Made by a program: the position numbers and the translations under genes
Assembly: GCF_025245835.1 (NCBI RefSeq)
Contig: NZ_JAOBWS010000004.1
Location: 219,887-283,886, forward strand
Direction of reading: 5' to 3'
Origin: Rheinheimera sp. 4Y26
Lineage (GTDB): Bacteria; Pseudomonadota; Gammaproteobacteria; Enterobacterales; Alteromonadaceae
DNA length: 64,000 nt
Part shown: positions 38,487-47,068 of the stretch, piece after piece
Layout: each line of letters opens with the position of its first letter
Numbering within the stretch: the stretch's first letter is position 1
Notes under the pieces: generated by a model
Told to the model about the DNA's origin: nothing
The model's database searches: none
What the model saw: only the letters and a program-made list of their open reading frames with translations

Positions 38487-39329
38487 ATGATGCAAAATTT
38501 TAACTACATCAGCACGTCCATCGACCCGCGTGGCGTGGCGCAGCTGGTGTTAAACCGCCCTGAAGTGCATAACGCCTTTGACGACAAGATGATCAGCGAG
38601 CTGATTCAGGCACTGGATTTGTTTGCTGCAAACCCGGCTGTTCGGGTGTTATTGCTGCGCTCGAGCGGCAAAAACTTTAGCGCTGGCGCCGATTTAGGCT
38701 GGATGCGCTCCATGGCCGACAAAAACTATGCTGAAAATCTGCAGGACGCCGGTGAGCTTGCCAGGCTGATGCAAAAACTCGACAACTTCCCTGCCCCAAC
38801 ACTTGCCATAGTGCAAGGTGCGGCCTTTGGTGGTGCTGTCGGTTTAGTGGCTTGTTGTGATATTGCCATTGCCAGTGATAAAGCCAGCTTTTGTTTAAGC
38901 GAAGTGAAAATTGGTTTAATACCGGCTGTGATTAGCCCCTATGTGGTGCGTGCCATGGGCGAGCGCGCCAGCCGCCGGTATTTTTTAACGGCCGAGCGTT
39001 TTTTTGCTGCCGAAGCTTTGCATTTAGGTTTGCTGCATCAGCTGGTCAGCGAAGACGAATTACACGGTGTGTCGGATGCGATGGTGCAAACCCTGCTCGC
39101 CAACAGCCCGGCGGCGGTAAAAGCGGCAAAAGACTTAATTTTTACCGTGGCCAATCAGCCGACAACTCAGGCTTTAATTGACGAAACCAGCCGCCGTATT
39201 GCCCAAATTAGGGTATCCAGCGAAGGTCAGGAAGGTTTATCGGCCTTTTTACAAAAACGCACACCGGCCTGGCAACAAAGGCAGCATGCTGCAGACACTC
39301 AAGACACAGACAATAAAGGACAGGCTTAA
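38487..39329 (+). CDS. liuC: Methylglutaconyl-CoA hydratase
   Basis: The 280-aa crotonase has GKNFSAGADLGWMRSM and VQGAAFGGAVGLVACCDIAIAS, with SEVKIGLIPAVISPYVVRAMGERASRRYFLTAERF characteristic of the liuC group. It hydrates 3-methylglutaconyl-CoA to HMG-CoA. The starts ATGATG (38487/38490) follow GGGAG. It sits between the two MCC subunit genes, the conserved liu order, one base short of touching liuD. Confidence 0.93.
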   Translation: MMQNFNYISTSIDPRGVAQLVLNRPEVHNAFDDKMISELIQALDLFAANPAVRVLLLRSSGKNFSAGADLGWMRSMADKNYAENLQDAGELARLMQKLDNFPAPTLAIVQGAAFGGAVGLVACCDIAIASDKASFCLSEVKIGLIPAVISPYVVRAMGERASRRYFLTAERFFAAEALHLGLLHQLVSEDELHGVSDAMVQTLLANSPAAVKAAKDLIFTVANQPTTQALIDETSRRIAQIRVSSEGQEGLSAFLQKRTPAWQQRQHAADTQDTDNKGQA

Positions 39330-39330
39330 T

Positions 39331-41307
39331 ATGTTTCAGAAAATTTTAATAGCCAACCGTGGTGAAATTGCCTGTCGAGTGATTAAAACCGCTCATCAGC
39401 TGGGTATTCGTTGTGTGGCGGTGTATTCCGAAGCAGACGCCAACGCCCGCCACGTGCAAATGGCCGACGAGGCTTATTTATTAGGCCCGGCACCGAGCAA
39501 AGAGTCGTATTTACGTGCCGACAAAATTCTGGAAATAGCGCAAAAATCCGGTGCCCAGGCTGTGCATCCGGGTTATGGTTTTTTATCAGAAAATGAAGAA
39601 TTTGCCGAGGCATGCGCCAAAGCCGGTGTGGTCTTTATTGGCCCGCCGGTGCCTGCTATTGCCGCTATGGGCAGTAAAAGTGCCGCCAAAGAAATTATGA
39701 GTAAAGCCGGTGTACCGCTGGTACCTGGCTACCATGGTGATAATCAGGATGAAGCCTTTTTAGCGCAGGAAGCCGATAAAGTTGGTTATCCGCTGCTGCT
39801 CAAAGCCGCCTACGGTGGCGGTGGCAAAGGCATGAAAGTGGTATGGCAAAAATCCGAGTTTCTCGAGCAGCTGCAAAGTGCTAAACGCGAAGCGCTCAAC
39901 GGTTTTGGTAACGATAAAATCCTGATGGAAAGATATCTGACCAAACCACGGCACGTGGAAATTCAGGTGTTTGCCGATAATTTTGGCAATGCAGTGTATT
40001 TACACGAACGCGACTGCTCCATTCAGCGCCGCCACCAAAAAGTGATTGAAGAAGCGCCGGCGCCGAACTTTAGCGCGGCGCAGCGTAAAGCCATGGGCGA
40101 AGCTGCGGTTAAAGCAGCGCAGGCCATTGGTTATGCCGGTGCCGGTACTGTGGAGTTCCTGTTTGACGAAGATGGTTCTTTCTATTTTATGGAAATGAAC
40201 ACCCGTTTGCAGGTGGAGCATCCGGTCACTGAAATGATCACAGGTCAGGATTTAGTGAAATGGCAGTTGTTGGTGGCCAGTAACCAACCGTTGCCGCTGA
40301 CACAAGATGAAATTCCGCTGGATGGCCATGCCATTGAAGTACGGGTATATGCCGAAGATCCGGACAATAACTTTCTGCCCGCCACCGGCAAACTGACTTA
40401 TTTACGCCAGCCGGACGCCAACCGCCATGTGCGCATTGACACTGGTGTGGTGGAAAATGACGAAGTATCCCCTTTTTATGACCCGATGATCGCCAAGCTT
40501 ATTGTCTGGGATGAAAGCCGCGATCGTGCTATTGCCCGTATGCGCCGTGCGCTGGATGACTATCGTATTGCCGGGGTTAAAACCAACTTAAACTTTTTAA
40601 CCCGTCTGGTTGAGCATCCGGCTTTTGCCAAAGCTGAACTTGACACTCACTTTATTGAACATCACCAAAAAGTGTTGTTCGCCCCTGAGCAACAGGAGCC
40701 CACCCAGGCGCTGATCCTGGCGGCTTTGTATTTATTGTTAAAACAGCAGCCGGAAAACACAGCCAGCTCACCATGGCAGACTGCTATTGGCTGGCGCATG
40801 AACGAAAACGCCAGTGTCAGCTTTGTACTGACTCAGGATGACGAAGCAAAAACTGTGCTGATCACCCAGTCCTCCGATGCTTTTGTGGTCTGTGTAGGTG
40901 ATTTATGTTTAACCATAAAAGCCCAGCTGCAACAGGACGAATTGACGGCCAATATCAGCGGCCATCAGTGCAAAGTACGGGTTAGTCAGTACGGCGACAC
41001 GGTTTCAGTGTTTATCAAACAACAACGTTTTGATTTTGATTACAAAACTACAGTTGAAGTGGCGACAAACGACGAAAGCGCCGGCAGTTTAAAAGCGCCA
41101 ATGAATGGCACTGTTGTCGCTGTACTGGTCAGCGCTGGTCAGGAAGTTGAAGCAGGCCAGACGCTGCTGGTGATGGAAGCAATGAAAATGGAATATGCCA
41201 TTAAAGCACCGGCTGCCGGTGTGGTGAATGCGCTGTTTTATGCCGCCGGTGACTTAGTCAAAGACGGCGCTGAGCTGGTGGATTTTGCCGCCCAAGCGGA
41301 GGCTTAA
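39331..41307 (+). CDS. liuD: Methylcrotonyl-CoA carboxylase alpha subunit (biotin carboxylase)
   Basis: The 658-aa biotin-dependent subunit has a biotin carboxylase domain ([18 protein letters not shown] start; ATP-grasp [29 protein letters not shown]) and a C-terminal biotinyl domain with the biotin lysine in [14 protein letters not shown] (about residue 616). ATG 39331, one base after the liuC stop and preceded by AAAGGA, is the natural start; the long upstream open frame overlaps liuC. It carboxylates biotin for LiuB in leucine breakdown. Confidence 0.96.
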   Translation: MFQKILIANRGEIACRVIKTAHQLGIRCVAVYSEADANARHVQMADEAYLLGPAPSKESYLRADKILEIAQKSGAQAVHPGYGFLSENEEFAEACAKAGVVFIGPPVPAIAAMGSKSAAKEIMSKAGVPLVPGYHGDNQDEAFLAQEADKVGYPLLLKAAYGGGGKGMKVVWQKSEFLEQLQSAKREALNGFGNDKILMERYLTKPRHVEIQVFADNFGNAVYLHERDCSIQRRHQKVIEEAPAPNFSAAQRKAMGEAAVKAAQAIGYAGAGTVEFLFDEDGSFYFMEMNTRLQVEHPVTEMITGQDLVKWQLLVASNQPLPLTQDEIPLDGHAIEVRVYAEDPDNNFLPATGKLTYLRQPDANRHVRIDTGVVENDEVSPFYDPMIAKLIVWDESRDRAIARMRRALDDYRIAGVKTNLNFLTRLVEHPAFAKAELDTHFIEHHQKVLFAPEQQEPTQALILAALYLLLKQQPENTASSPWQTAIGWRMNENASVSFVLTQDDEAKTVLITQSSDAFVVCVGDLCLTIKAQLQQDELTANISGHQCKVRVSQYGDTVSVFIKQQRFDFDYKTTVEVATNDESAGSLKAPMNGTVVAVLVSAGQEVEAGQTLLVMEAMKMEYAIKAPAAGVVNALFYAAGDLVKDGAELVDFAAQAEA

Positions 41308-41308
41308 G

Positions 41309-42235
41309 ATGAGCCAGCTCACTCACAACGCTTTTCCAAAGCAGGTGCAAATTGTTGAAGTTGGCCCACGCGACGGCTTGCAAAATGAAGTGGCAGTGCC
41401 ACTTGATGCCAAAATAGCACTGGTGAATGCTTTGGCTGACGCCGGTTTAACCACCATCGAAACCGGCTCTTTTGTCAGTCCCAAATGGGTGCCACAAATG
41501 GCAGACTCAGCCGCCGTATTTGCCGGTATTCAGCGCAAAAAGGGCGTGACTTACACCGCCCTCACACCCAACTTACAGGGTTATCAGGCAGCTAAAGCAG
41601 CTGGTGCAGATGAGGTTGCTATTTTTGGTGCCGCTTCTGAAGCCTTCAGCCAGAAAAATATCAACTGCTCTATCAGCGAAAGCCTGGCGCGTTTTGAGCC
41701 TGTAGTTGCAGCGGCCAAAGCCGATGGACTTCGCGTACGCGGTTATGTGTCTTGTGTGGTGGGTTGCCCTTATCAGGGCGACGTAAACCCGACTGAGGTT
41801 GCGCGGGTGGCCAAAGCCTTACTGGATATGGGCTGTTATGAAATTTCGTTAGGCGACACTATCGGGGTCGGTACGCCGGCCAAAGTGCTGGCGATGCTGG
41901 ATGCTGTACTTGAAGTGGTGCCTGTGAACAAAATTGCCGTACATTTTCACGACACTTATGGCCAGGCGTTAACAAATATTTACGCCGCGCTAAGCCGTGG
42001 TGTGGCTGTGGTCGACAGCGCAGTAGCCGGCCTTGGCGGTTGCCCTTATGCCGCCGGCGCGTCAGGCAATGTTGCCACTGAAGATGTGGTGTATTTACTA
42101 AGTGGCCTTGGCATCAGTCATGGTGTTGATTTAAATACGCTCGCCCGCGCGGGCTGGGCTATTGCAGAAGCTTTGGGGAAAACACCTAGTTCTAAAGTAG
42201 GATTGGCGCTCAAAGCCAAATGTCAGCAGAATTAA
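41309..42235 (+). CDS. liuE: Hydroxymethylglutaryl-CoA lyase
   Basis: The 308-aa TIM-barrel enzyme splits HMG-CoA into acetoacetate and acetyl-Co[14 protein letters not shown] (metal and catalytic Arg/Asp), [24 protein letters not shown] (metal histidines) and [19 protein letters not shown] (catalytic cysteine loop) are intact. ATG 41309 has GGAGG upstream and lies one base after liuD. Its acetoacetate product is the substrate of the CoA-transferase encoded next. Confidence 0.96.
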   Translation: MSQLTHNAFPKQVQIVEVGPRDGLQNEVAVPLDAKIALVNALADAGLTTIETGSFVSPKWVPQMADSAAVFAGIQRKKGVTYTALTPNLQGYQAAKAAGADEVAIFGAASEAFSQKNINCSISESLARFEPVVAAAKADGLRVRGYVSCVVGCPYQGDVNPTEVARVAKALLDMGCYEISLGDTIGVGTPAKVLAMLDAVLEVVPVNKIAVHFHDTYGQALTNIYAALSRGVAVVDSAVAGLGGCPYAAGASGNVATEDVVYLLSGLGISHGVDLNTLARAGWAIAEALGKTPSSKVGLALKAKCQQN

Positions 42236-42291
42236 GCCGCTTTTGGGCATCGCAGCGGCAACACAGCATATAAAAATGAAGAGGACTTCAA

Positions 42292-42993
42292 ATGGCAGGG
42301 TTTAATAAAGTTGTACACAGCTACGACGAAGCAATGGCAGGCCTGGAAAACGGCATGACAGTGATAGCCGGCGGTTTTGGCCTGTGTGGCATTCCGGAAG
42401 GTTTAATTGCACAAATCAAAAAGATGGGCACCCGCGATTTAACAGTTGTTTCCAACAACTGTGGTGTCGATGGTTTTGGTTTGGGTGTGCTTTTGGAAGA
42501 TCGCCAAATCAAAAAAATGGTGGCTTCTTATGTTGGCGAAAATGCTTTATTTGAAAAACAACTATTAAGTGGCGAGTTAGAAGTAGAACTGACGCCACAG
42601 GGCACACTGGCAGAAAAAATCCGTGCTGGTGGTGCTGGTATTCCGGCCTTTTTTACCGCAACAGGCTACGGCACGCCAGTGGCTGAAGGCAAAGAAACCC
42701 GTGAAATTAACGGACGCAACTATGTGTTAGAGCCTTCTATTACCGGCGATTTTGCCATAGTGCGCGCCTGGAAAGCCGACCGTTACGGCAACTTAGTCTT
42801 CCGTCACACTGCGATGAACTTTAACCCTATGGTGGCGACAGCCGGTAAAATTACCGTGGCTGAAGTGGAAGAAATTGTCGAACCCGGCGAACTTGAGCCT
42901 TCACAAATTCACACCCCTGGCATTTATGTGCAAAGAGTGATTCAGGCCAAATTCGAAAAACGCATTGAACGTCGTATGGTTCGCCAAGGTTAA
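42292..42993 (+). CDS. scoA: 3-oxoacid CoA-transferase subunit A
   Basis: The 233-aa subunit has [22 protein letters not shown] (CoA-binding Gly-rich stretch), [17 protein letters not shown] and [15 protein letters not shown], matching the A chain of succinyl-CoA:acetoacetate CoA-transferases (AtoD/ScoA type). It joins the B chain to activate acetoacetate to acetoacetyl-CoA, which the thiolase can cleave. It is 57 bp from liuE and 11 bp from scoB. Confidence 0.93.
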   Translation: MAGFNKVVHSYDEAMAGLENGMTVIAGGFGLCGIPEGLIAQIKKMGTRDLTVVSNNCGVDGFGLGVLLEDRQIKKMVASYVGENALFEKQLLSGELEVELTPQGTLAEKIRAGGAGIPAFFTATGYGTPVAEGKETREINGRNYVLEPSITGDFAIVRAWKADRYGNLVFRHTAMNFNPMVATAGKITVAEVEEIVEPGELEPSQIHTPGIYVQRVIQAKFEKRIERRMVRQG

Positions 42994-43004
42994 GGAGCAG
43001 AAAA

Positions 43005-43664
43005 ATGGCATTATCCCGTGAACAGGTCGCAATGCGTGTAGCGCAGGAACTAAAAGACGGTTATTACGTAAATTTAGGTATTGGCATCCCTACTTTAGTG
43101 GCCAACTATGTACCAGCTGGCATTGAAGTGATGTTGCAATCAGAAAACGGTTTATTGGGTATGGGCCCTTATCCGACTGAAGCAGAGATTGACGCTGATA
43201 TGATCAACGCTGGTAAAGAAACAGTCACCGCCATTAAAGGCGCGGCGATTTTCAGTTCAGCAGAAAGTTTTGCCATGATCCGCGGTGGCCATGTGGATTT
43301 AACGGTATTAGGTGCTTTTGAAGTAGACCAAAACGGCAATATCGCCAGCTGGATGATCCCGGGCAAACTGGTTAAAGGCATGGGCGGTGCTATGGATTTA
43401 GTGGCTGGCGCGCAGAATATTGTGGTGACTATGACGCACGCTGACAAATACGGCAGCTCTAAGCTCCTCGACGCCTGTACGCTACCGCTGACTGGTGTGG
43501 GTTGTGTGAAAAAAATCGTCACTGACTTAGCAGTGTTAGAAGTGAAAGACGGCGCTTTCCATTTACTGGAAAGAGCACCTGGTGTCAGCGTTGATGAAAT
43601 TCAGCAAAAAACAGCCGGTAAACTGGTGATCAAAGGTGAAGTACCTGAGATGGTGTTTGCTTAA
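43005..43664 (+). CDS. scoB: 3-oxoacid CoA-transferase subunit B
   Basis: The 219-aa B chain carries the catalytic glutamate in [13 protein letters not shown] and the [19 protein letters not shown] signature. Together with ScoA it moves CoA from succinyl-CoA (or acetyl-CoA) to acetoacetate. It is the last gene of the liu transcription unit and is followed by a strong terminator. Confidence 0.94.
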   Translation: MALSREQVAMRVAQELKDGYYVNLGIGIPTLVANYVPAGIEVMLQSENGLLGMGPYPTEAEIDADMINAGKETVTAIKGAAIFSSAESFAMIRGGHVDLTVLGAFEVDQNGNIASWMIPGKLVKGMGGAMDLVAGAQNIVVTMTHADKYGSSKLLDACTLPLTGVGCVKKIVTDLAVLEVKDGAFHLLERAPGVSVDEIQQKTAGKLVIKGEVPEMVFA

Positions 43665-43684
43665 AACCAGCCTTCCGCTCTGAG

Positions 43685-43717
43685 TAAAAAAAAAGCCCGC
43701 AATGCGGGCTTTTTTTA
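43685..43717. terminator. Terminator of the liu operon
   Basis: AGCCCGC-AAT-GCGGGCT (43694-43710) is preceded by nine A and followed by seven T in all, so it works in both directions, 22 bp after scoB. Confidence 0.9.
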
Positions 43718-43719
43718 TC

Positions 43720-43754
43720 TGAACTATGTGAACTATGTGAACTATGTGAACTAT
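43720..43754. repeat. Tandem 9-bp repeat, about 3.9 copies of TGAACTATG
   Basis: Three perfect copies and a final eight-base copy stand head to tail between the liu terminator and the end of the PH-domain gene. The repeat is outside supported genes. Confidence 0.9.
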
Positions 43755-43764
43755 TATTGCGCTT

Positions 43765-44262
43765 TTATTGAGCTGCAACTAAATCGCGCTGATGTATATT
43801 GCCGCCCACCAGCGCTGTAGTGCTTGGCGTGCTGACTAAGGTGATTTCAGCCGGGTTGCCAATCAGCATCACAAATGCCATTTTCCCATTGGCCAGCAAA
43901 TACCAACCCACCTGATAATCGGGCAGATTAATGCCGTTAATGGCAACATCAGGCCTGTACTGCCCGAGTTCTTCCTGAGGGATCACGTCAATCACACTTT
44001 GCGGCAATGACAGATCTGTCACAGTGGCCTGATAAAAGCCTGCCTGCAACAACATACTGTTGTCGCCGATTTCAACCGAGTTACGGGTTAACCACCAGGC
44101 CGACCATAAAAATAATGAAGCGCAGGCAGGCACAGACCATAACAAAGGTTTTAACCAACGTTGATCCAGACGATACAAGATCAAGCCAATCATGGCGGGG
44201 ATCCCGACCAGCAGGCTGAATAAAATCAGATACAGCTGCCAGCCTATATCAATAAAATTCAT
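43765..44262 (-). CDS. Membrane protein with bacterial PH-like domain
   Basis: The 165-aa protein has two membrane segments (LYLILFSLLVGIPAMIGLILY and PLLWSVPACASLFLWSAWWL) and a C-terminal domain with LLQAGFYQATVTDLSLP and LPDYQVGWYLLANGKMAFVML, resembling the short bacterial pleckstrin-homology domains linked to membrane helices. ATG 44262 is chosen; the frame opens further upstream but yields a Cys-rich unlikely N-terminus. Function is unknown. It is convergent with scoB and not clearly in an operon. Confidence 0.65.
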   Translation of the reverse strand: MNFIDIGWQLYLILFSLLVGIPAMIGLILYRLDQRWLKPLLWSVPACASLFLWSAWWLTRNSVEIGDNSMLLQAGFYQATVTDLSLPQSVIDVIPQEELGQYRPDVAINGINLPDYQVGWYLLANGKMAFVMLIGNPAEITLVSTPSTTALVGGNIHQRDLVAAQ

Positions 44263-44442
44263 AATTTCACAACATAAACACATTAAGTTACAAAATTGTA
44301 TCACAGCAAAATAAAAGTGCCCGTAAAAATAACAGAGTTTTATACACAAAAAGTTAACCGCACATTAAATATACACTTTTTCTTATTTAGCAAAGACCGG
44401 AACAACAAAAAGCCTTATCAGCAAGGCAAAAGGCCAGAAAAA

Positions 44443-44460
44443 AGGCCACTTAAGTGGCCT
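44443..44460 (-). terminator. Terminator overlapping the stop codon of the dehydrogenase gene
   Basis: AGGCCACT-TA-AGTGGCCT is a perfect palindrome whose loop contains the TAA stop (44452-44450); six T follow on the minus strand. The ribosome on the stop codon would cover the hairpin. Confidence 0.75.
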
Positions 44461-45349
44461 TGGCAGGTGATTTAAAGCGGGTAATAAGACTGGAGGTATC
44501 AAAACGCCCCCCGCCCTGAGCCTGCACTTCGGCGTAAAACTGATCAACCAGTGCGGTCAGCGGCAACTGAGCACCATTACGTCTGGCTTCCTGCAGCGTG
44601 ATGCCAAGATCTTTGCGCATCCAATCCACGGCAAAACCAAAATTAAACTGGCCATCCACCATAGTGTAACCGCGGTTTTCCATTTGCCAGGATTGGGCCG
44701 CCCCTTTTGAAATGACATCGAGCACAGCTTTCACATCAAGCCCGGCCTGATCAGCAAAGTGGAGGGCTTCAGACAAGCCCTGTACCACACCGGCAATACA
44801 AATCTGATTGACCATTTTGGCCAGCTGGCCGGCACCGGCGCCCCCCAATAAACGACAGCTTTTGGCATAACTTTGCAGCACGTTTTCAGCTTTAGAAAAG
44901 TGTGCAGCTTCACCGCCCACCATAATAGTCAGTTGACCATTTTGCGCGCCGGCCTGACCACCGGACACCGGTGCATCAAGAAAGCCAATATTTTTTGTTT
45001 TGCATACTTCAGCCAGTTCGCGGGCTAAATCAGCTGATGCTGTGGTGTGGTCAATCAATAAAGCACCGGATTTCAGGCCAGACAACACGCCATTGTCGCC
45101 GTACACTACTGAACGTACATCGTCATCATTGCCAACACAGAGCATCACCATGTCGGCTTGCTTAGCTGCCTGCGCCGGTGTTGTAGCACTTTCACCGCCA
45201 TACTGTGCCACCCAGGCCGCGGCTTTGTCGCTACTTCGGTTATAAACTGTCACCTGATAGCCTTTTTGCTGCAGGTGGCCAGCCATTGGAAATCCCATTA
45301 CCCCAAGGCCGATAAAGGCCAATCTGAACTCTTTTGCTGCATTTGCCAT
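44450..45349 (-). CDS. Beta-hydroxyacid dehydrogenase (3-hydroxyisobutyrate/tartronate-semialdehyde type)
   Basis: The 299-aa protein has LAFIGLGVMGFPMAGHL, DAPVSGGQAGAQNGQLTIMVGG, and GAGQLAKMVNQICIAGVVQGLSEAL with the catalytic lysine. It is a paralogue of MmsB, here more like GarR/GlxR or the glyoxylate/succinic-semialdehyde reductases. VYNRSSDKAAAW after beta-2 (Asn-Arg-Ser rather than an acidic residue) suggests NADP use. It is divergent from the glutathione peroxidase gene. Substrate cannot be assigned. Confidence 0.85.
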   Translation of the reverse strand: MANAAKEFRLAFIGLGVMGFPMAGHLQQKGYQVTVYNRSSDKAAAWVAQYGGESATTPAQAAKQADMVMLCVGNDDDVRSVVYGDNGVLSGLKSGALLIDHTTASADLARELAEVCKTKNIGFLDAPVSGGQAGAQNGQLTIMVGGEAAHFSKAENVLQSYAKSCRLLGGAGAGQLAKMVNQICIAGVVQGLSEALHFADQAGLDVKAVLDVISKGAAQSWQMENRGYTMVDGQFNFGFAVDWMRKDLGITLQEARRNGAQLPLTALVDQFYAEVQAQGGGRFDTSSLITRFKSPAKAT

Positions 45350-45435
45350 ATAACTGTCTTAATTCTGTGACACACTGAACTTTAGCTTACAAAGTTATGA
45401 TACAAATAGCAAAAATGCCCGCGGCAGGAGAACTC

Positions 45436-45936
45436 ATGGCCAATGTGCACCAGTTTAAAGTGAAAACAGCAACAGGCGAAATGATCGATCTCGGTCAGTT
45501 TCGCGACAAAGTACTACTGATTGTCAATACCGCCAGCCAGTGTGGCTTTACCCCACAGTATCAGGAACTGGAAGCCTTACATCAGCAATATAAAGATCAG
45601 GGTTTAGTGGTACTGGCTTTTCCCTGCAATCAGTTTGGTGGTCAGGAGCCCGCTTCAGATCAGGCCATTCAGCAGTTTTGCCAACTCAATTACGGCGTCA
45701 GTTTTCCGGTACTGGCAAAAATTAATGTAAATGGTCCGGAAGCAGAACCTTTGTTTGAATACCTGAAAGATCAGGCCAGAGGTTTGTTAAAAACCCGTGC
45801 CATTAAATGGAACTTCACCAAGTTTTTGGTGAACAAAGACGGTGTAGTGGTAAAACGTTATGCACCAAGAACCAAACCAGGCCAGTTTATCGACGCCATT
45901 CGGGAAGAGCTGGCGTTATTGCCAAAACAACAATAG
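45436..45936 (+). CDS. Glutathione peroxidase family thiol peroxidase
   Basis: The 166-aa protein has the Gpx tetrad: peroxidatic Cys in VNTASQCGFTPQY (about residue 36), Gln in FPCNQFGGQEP, Trp and Asn in IKWNFTKFLV. A cysteine is used in place of selenocysteine, as usual in bacteria (BtuE-like). FPCNQFG also contains the second cysteine found in thioredoxin-dependent members. ATG 45436 has GGAGAA upstream; the frame extension from 45397 is not supported. It removes peroxides in the cytoplasm. Confidence 0.92.
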   Translation: MANVHQFKVKTATGEMIDLGQFRDKVLLIVNTASQCGFTPQYQELEALHQQYKDQGLVVLAFPCNQFGGQEPASDQAIQQFCQLNYGVSFPVLAKINVNGPEAEPLFEYLKDQARGLLKTRAIKWNFTKFLVNKDGVVVKRYAPRTKPGQFIDAIREELALLPKQQ

Positions 45937-45996
45937 CGCTTAAATAACTGTATCATCCCCTGATAAACTCAGTAAAACTGCGCCATGGAGATCAGG

Positions 45997-46980
45997 ATGA
46001 AAGTTACAGTATTCAGCAGCCAGCCTTATGATGAGCGGGCTTTACGCCAGTACAGCCCGGATAATATCAACTGGCAATTTTTGCCGCAAAAACTGGATCT
46101 ATTAAGTGTGGCAGCTGCTGCTGGCAGCGACGCTGTCTGTGTATTTGTGAATGATGATTTATCGGCAACAGTACTGCAAAAACTCTCTGAGCTTGGCATT
46201 TTTGCGGTGGCGCTGCGCTGTGCCGGTTTTAATAATGTCGACCTTACTGCCGCTAAAAAGCTCGGCGTAAAGGTGATGCGGGTGCCGGCCTATTCGCCGC
46301 AGGCTGTCGCTGAGCATACAGTGGGTATGATGCTTTGTTTAAGCCGCAAATTTCATAAAGCCTATAACAGAACCCGCGACAATAACTTCGATTTAAATGG
46401 CCTGCTCGGTTTTAACCTGTACCAAAAAACCGTAGGCTTAATTGGCACAGGTCGTATTGGTATAGCTACAGCCCGTATTTTACGGGGGTTTGGCTGTGAA
46501 CTGCTTTGTGTTGATCCAATCGAAAACCCCGAATTACAACAACTTGGCGCCCGTTATGTCAGCCTTAGCGAGCTTTACCAACAAAGCGACATTATCAGTC
46601 TGCATTGCCCGCTGACACCACAAAGTCAGCATCTTATTAATGAAGAAACGCTCGCTCAGATGAAAAGCGGTGTGATGTTAATCAACACCAGCCGCGGTGC
46701 CCTGATTAACACCAAAGCAGTGATCCAGGCGCTGAAATCCGCAAAAATTGGTTACCTGGGCCTGGATGTCTATGAGCAGGAAGCGGATTTATTCTTTAAA
46801 GACCTGTCTGATCAGGTCATCTCTGATGAAGTATTCCAGCGCTTGTTAACCTTCCCCAATGTGCTGATCACCGGGCATCAGGCTTTTTTTACCAAAGAAG
46901 CTATGGCGCAAATCAGCCAGACCACTATCCATAATCTGCTTTCGTTTTCCCGACAGCAAAATTCAGGCAATGAATTGTAA
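45997..46980 (+). CDS. ldhA: D-lactate dehydrogenase (fermentative, NAD-dependent)
   Basis: The 327-aa D-2-hydroxyacid dehydrogenase has VGLIGTGRIGIATARIL (NAD binding), MLINTSRGALINTKAV (catalytic Arg), GLDVYEQEADLFF (Glu) and ITGHQAFFTKEA (catalytic His). The first 20 residues, MKVTVFSSQPYDERAL, and DVYEQEADLFFKDLSDQ match LdhA of E. coli. It reduces pyruvate to D-lactate. ATG 45997 follows GGAGATCAGG. It is followed by a strong palindromic terminator. Confidence 0.94.
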   Translation: MKVTVFSSQPYDERALRQYSPDNINWQFLPQKLDLLSVAAAAGSDAVCVFVNDDLSATVLQKLSELGIFAVALRCAGFNNVDLTAAKKLGVKVMRVPAYSPQAVAEHTVGMMLCLSRKFHKAYNRTRDNNFDLNGLLGFNLYQKTVGLIGTGRIGIATARILRGFGCELLCVDPIENPELQQLGARYVSLSELYQQSDIISLHCPLTPQSQHLINEETLAQMKSGVMLINTSRGALINTKAVIQALKSAKIGYLGLDVYEQEADLFFKDLSDQVISDEVFQRLLTFPNVLITGHQAFFTKEAMAQISQTTIHNLLSFSRQQNSGNEL

Positions 46981-47006
46981 TCATCAGATTAAACCTCTTT
47001 TCAGCG

Positions 47007-47040
47007 AAAAAAACGGTCAGCATGCTGACCGTTTTTTTTC
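47007..47040. terminator. Bidirectional terminator between ldhA and the S9 peptidase gene
   Basis: ACGGTCAGCATGCTGACCGT (47013-47032) is a perfect 20-bp palindrome between A6 and T8 runs. Confidence 0.9.
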
Positions 47041-47068
47041 TGATAACTCCCCCCCCTTTTCCGGAGAA

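Noticed and set aside
39178..39330. Upstream extension of the liuD reading frame
   Set aside because: It lies fully within liuC, and ATG 39331 with AAAGGA matches the family N-terminus.
43563..43778. Minus-strand ORF with repeated IVH residues
   Set aside because: It is produced by the 9-bp tandem repeat and the liu terminator read backwards; no ribosome site and no plausible protein.
27201..45349. mmsB and the gene at 44450-45349 as a recent duplication
   Set aside because: The two proteins share only family motifs and differ in cofactor region; they are old paralogues.
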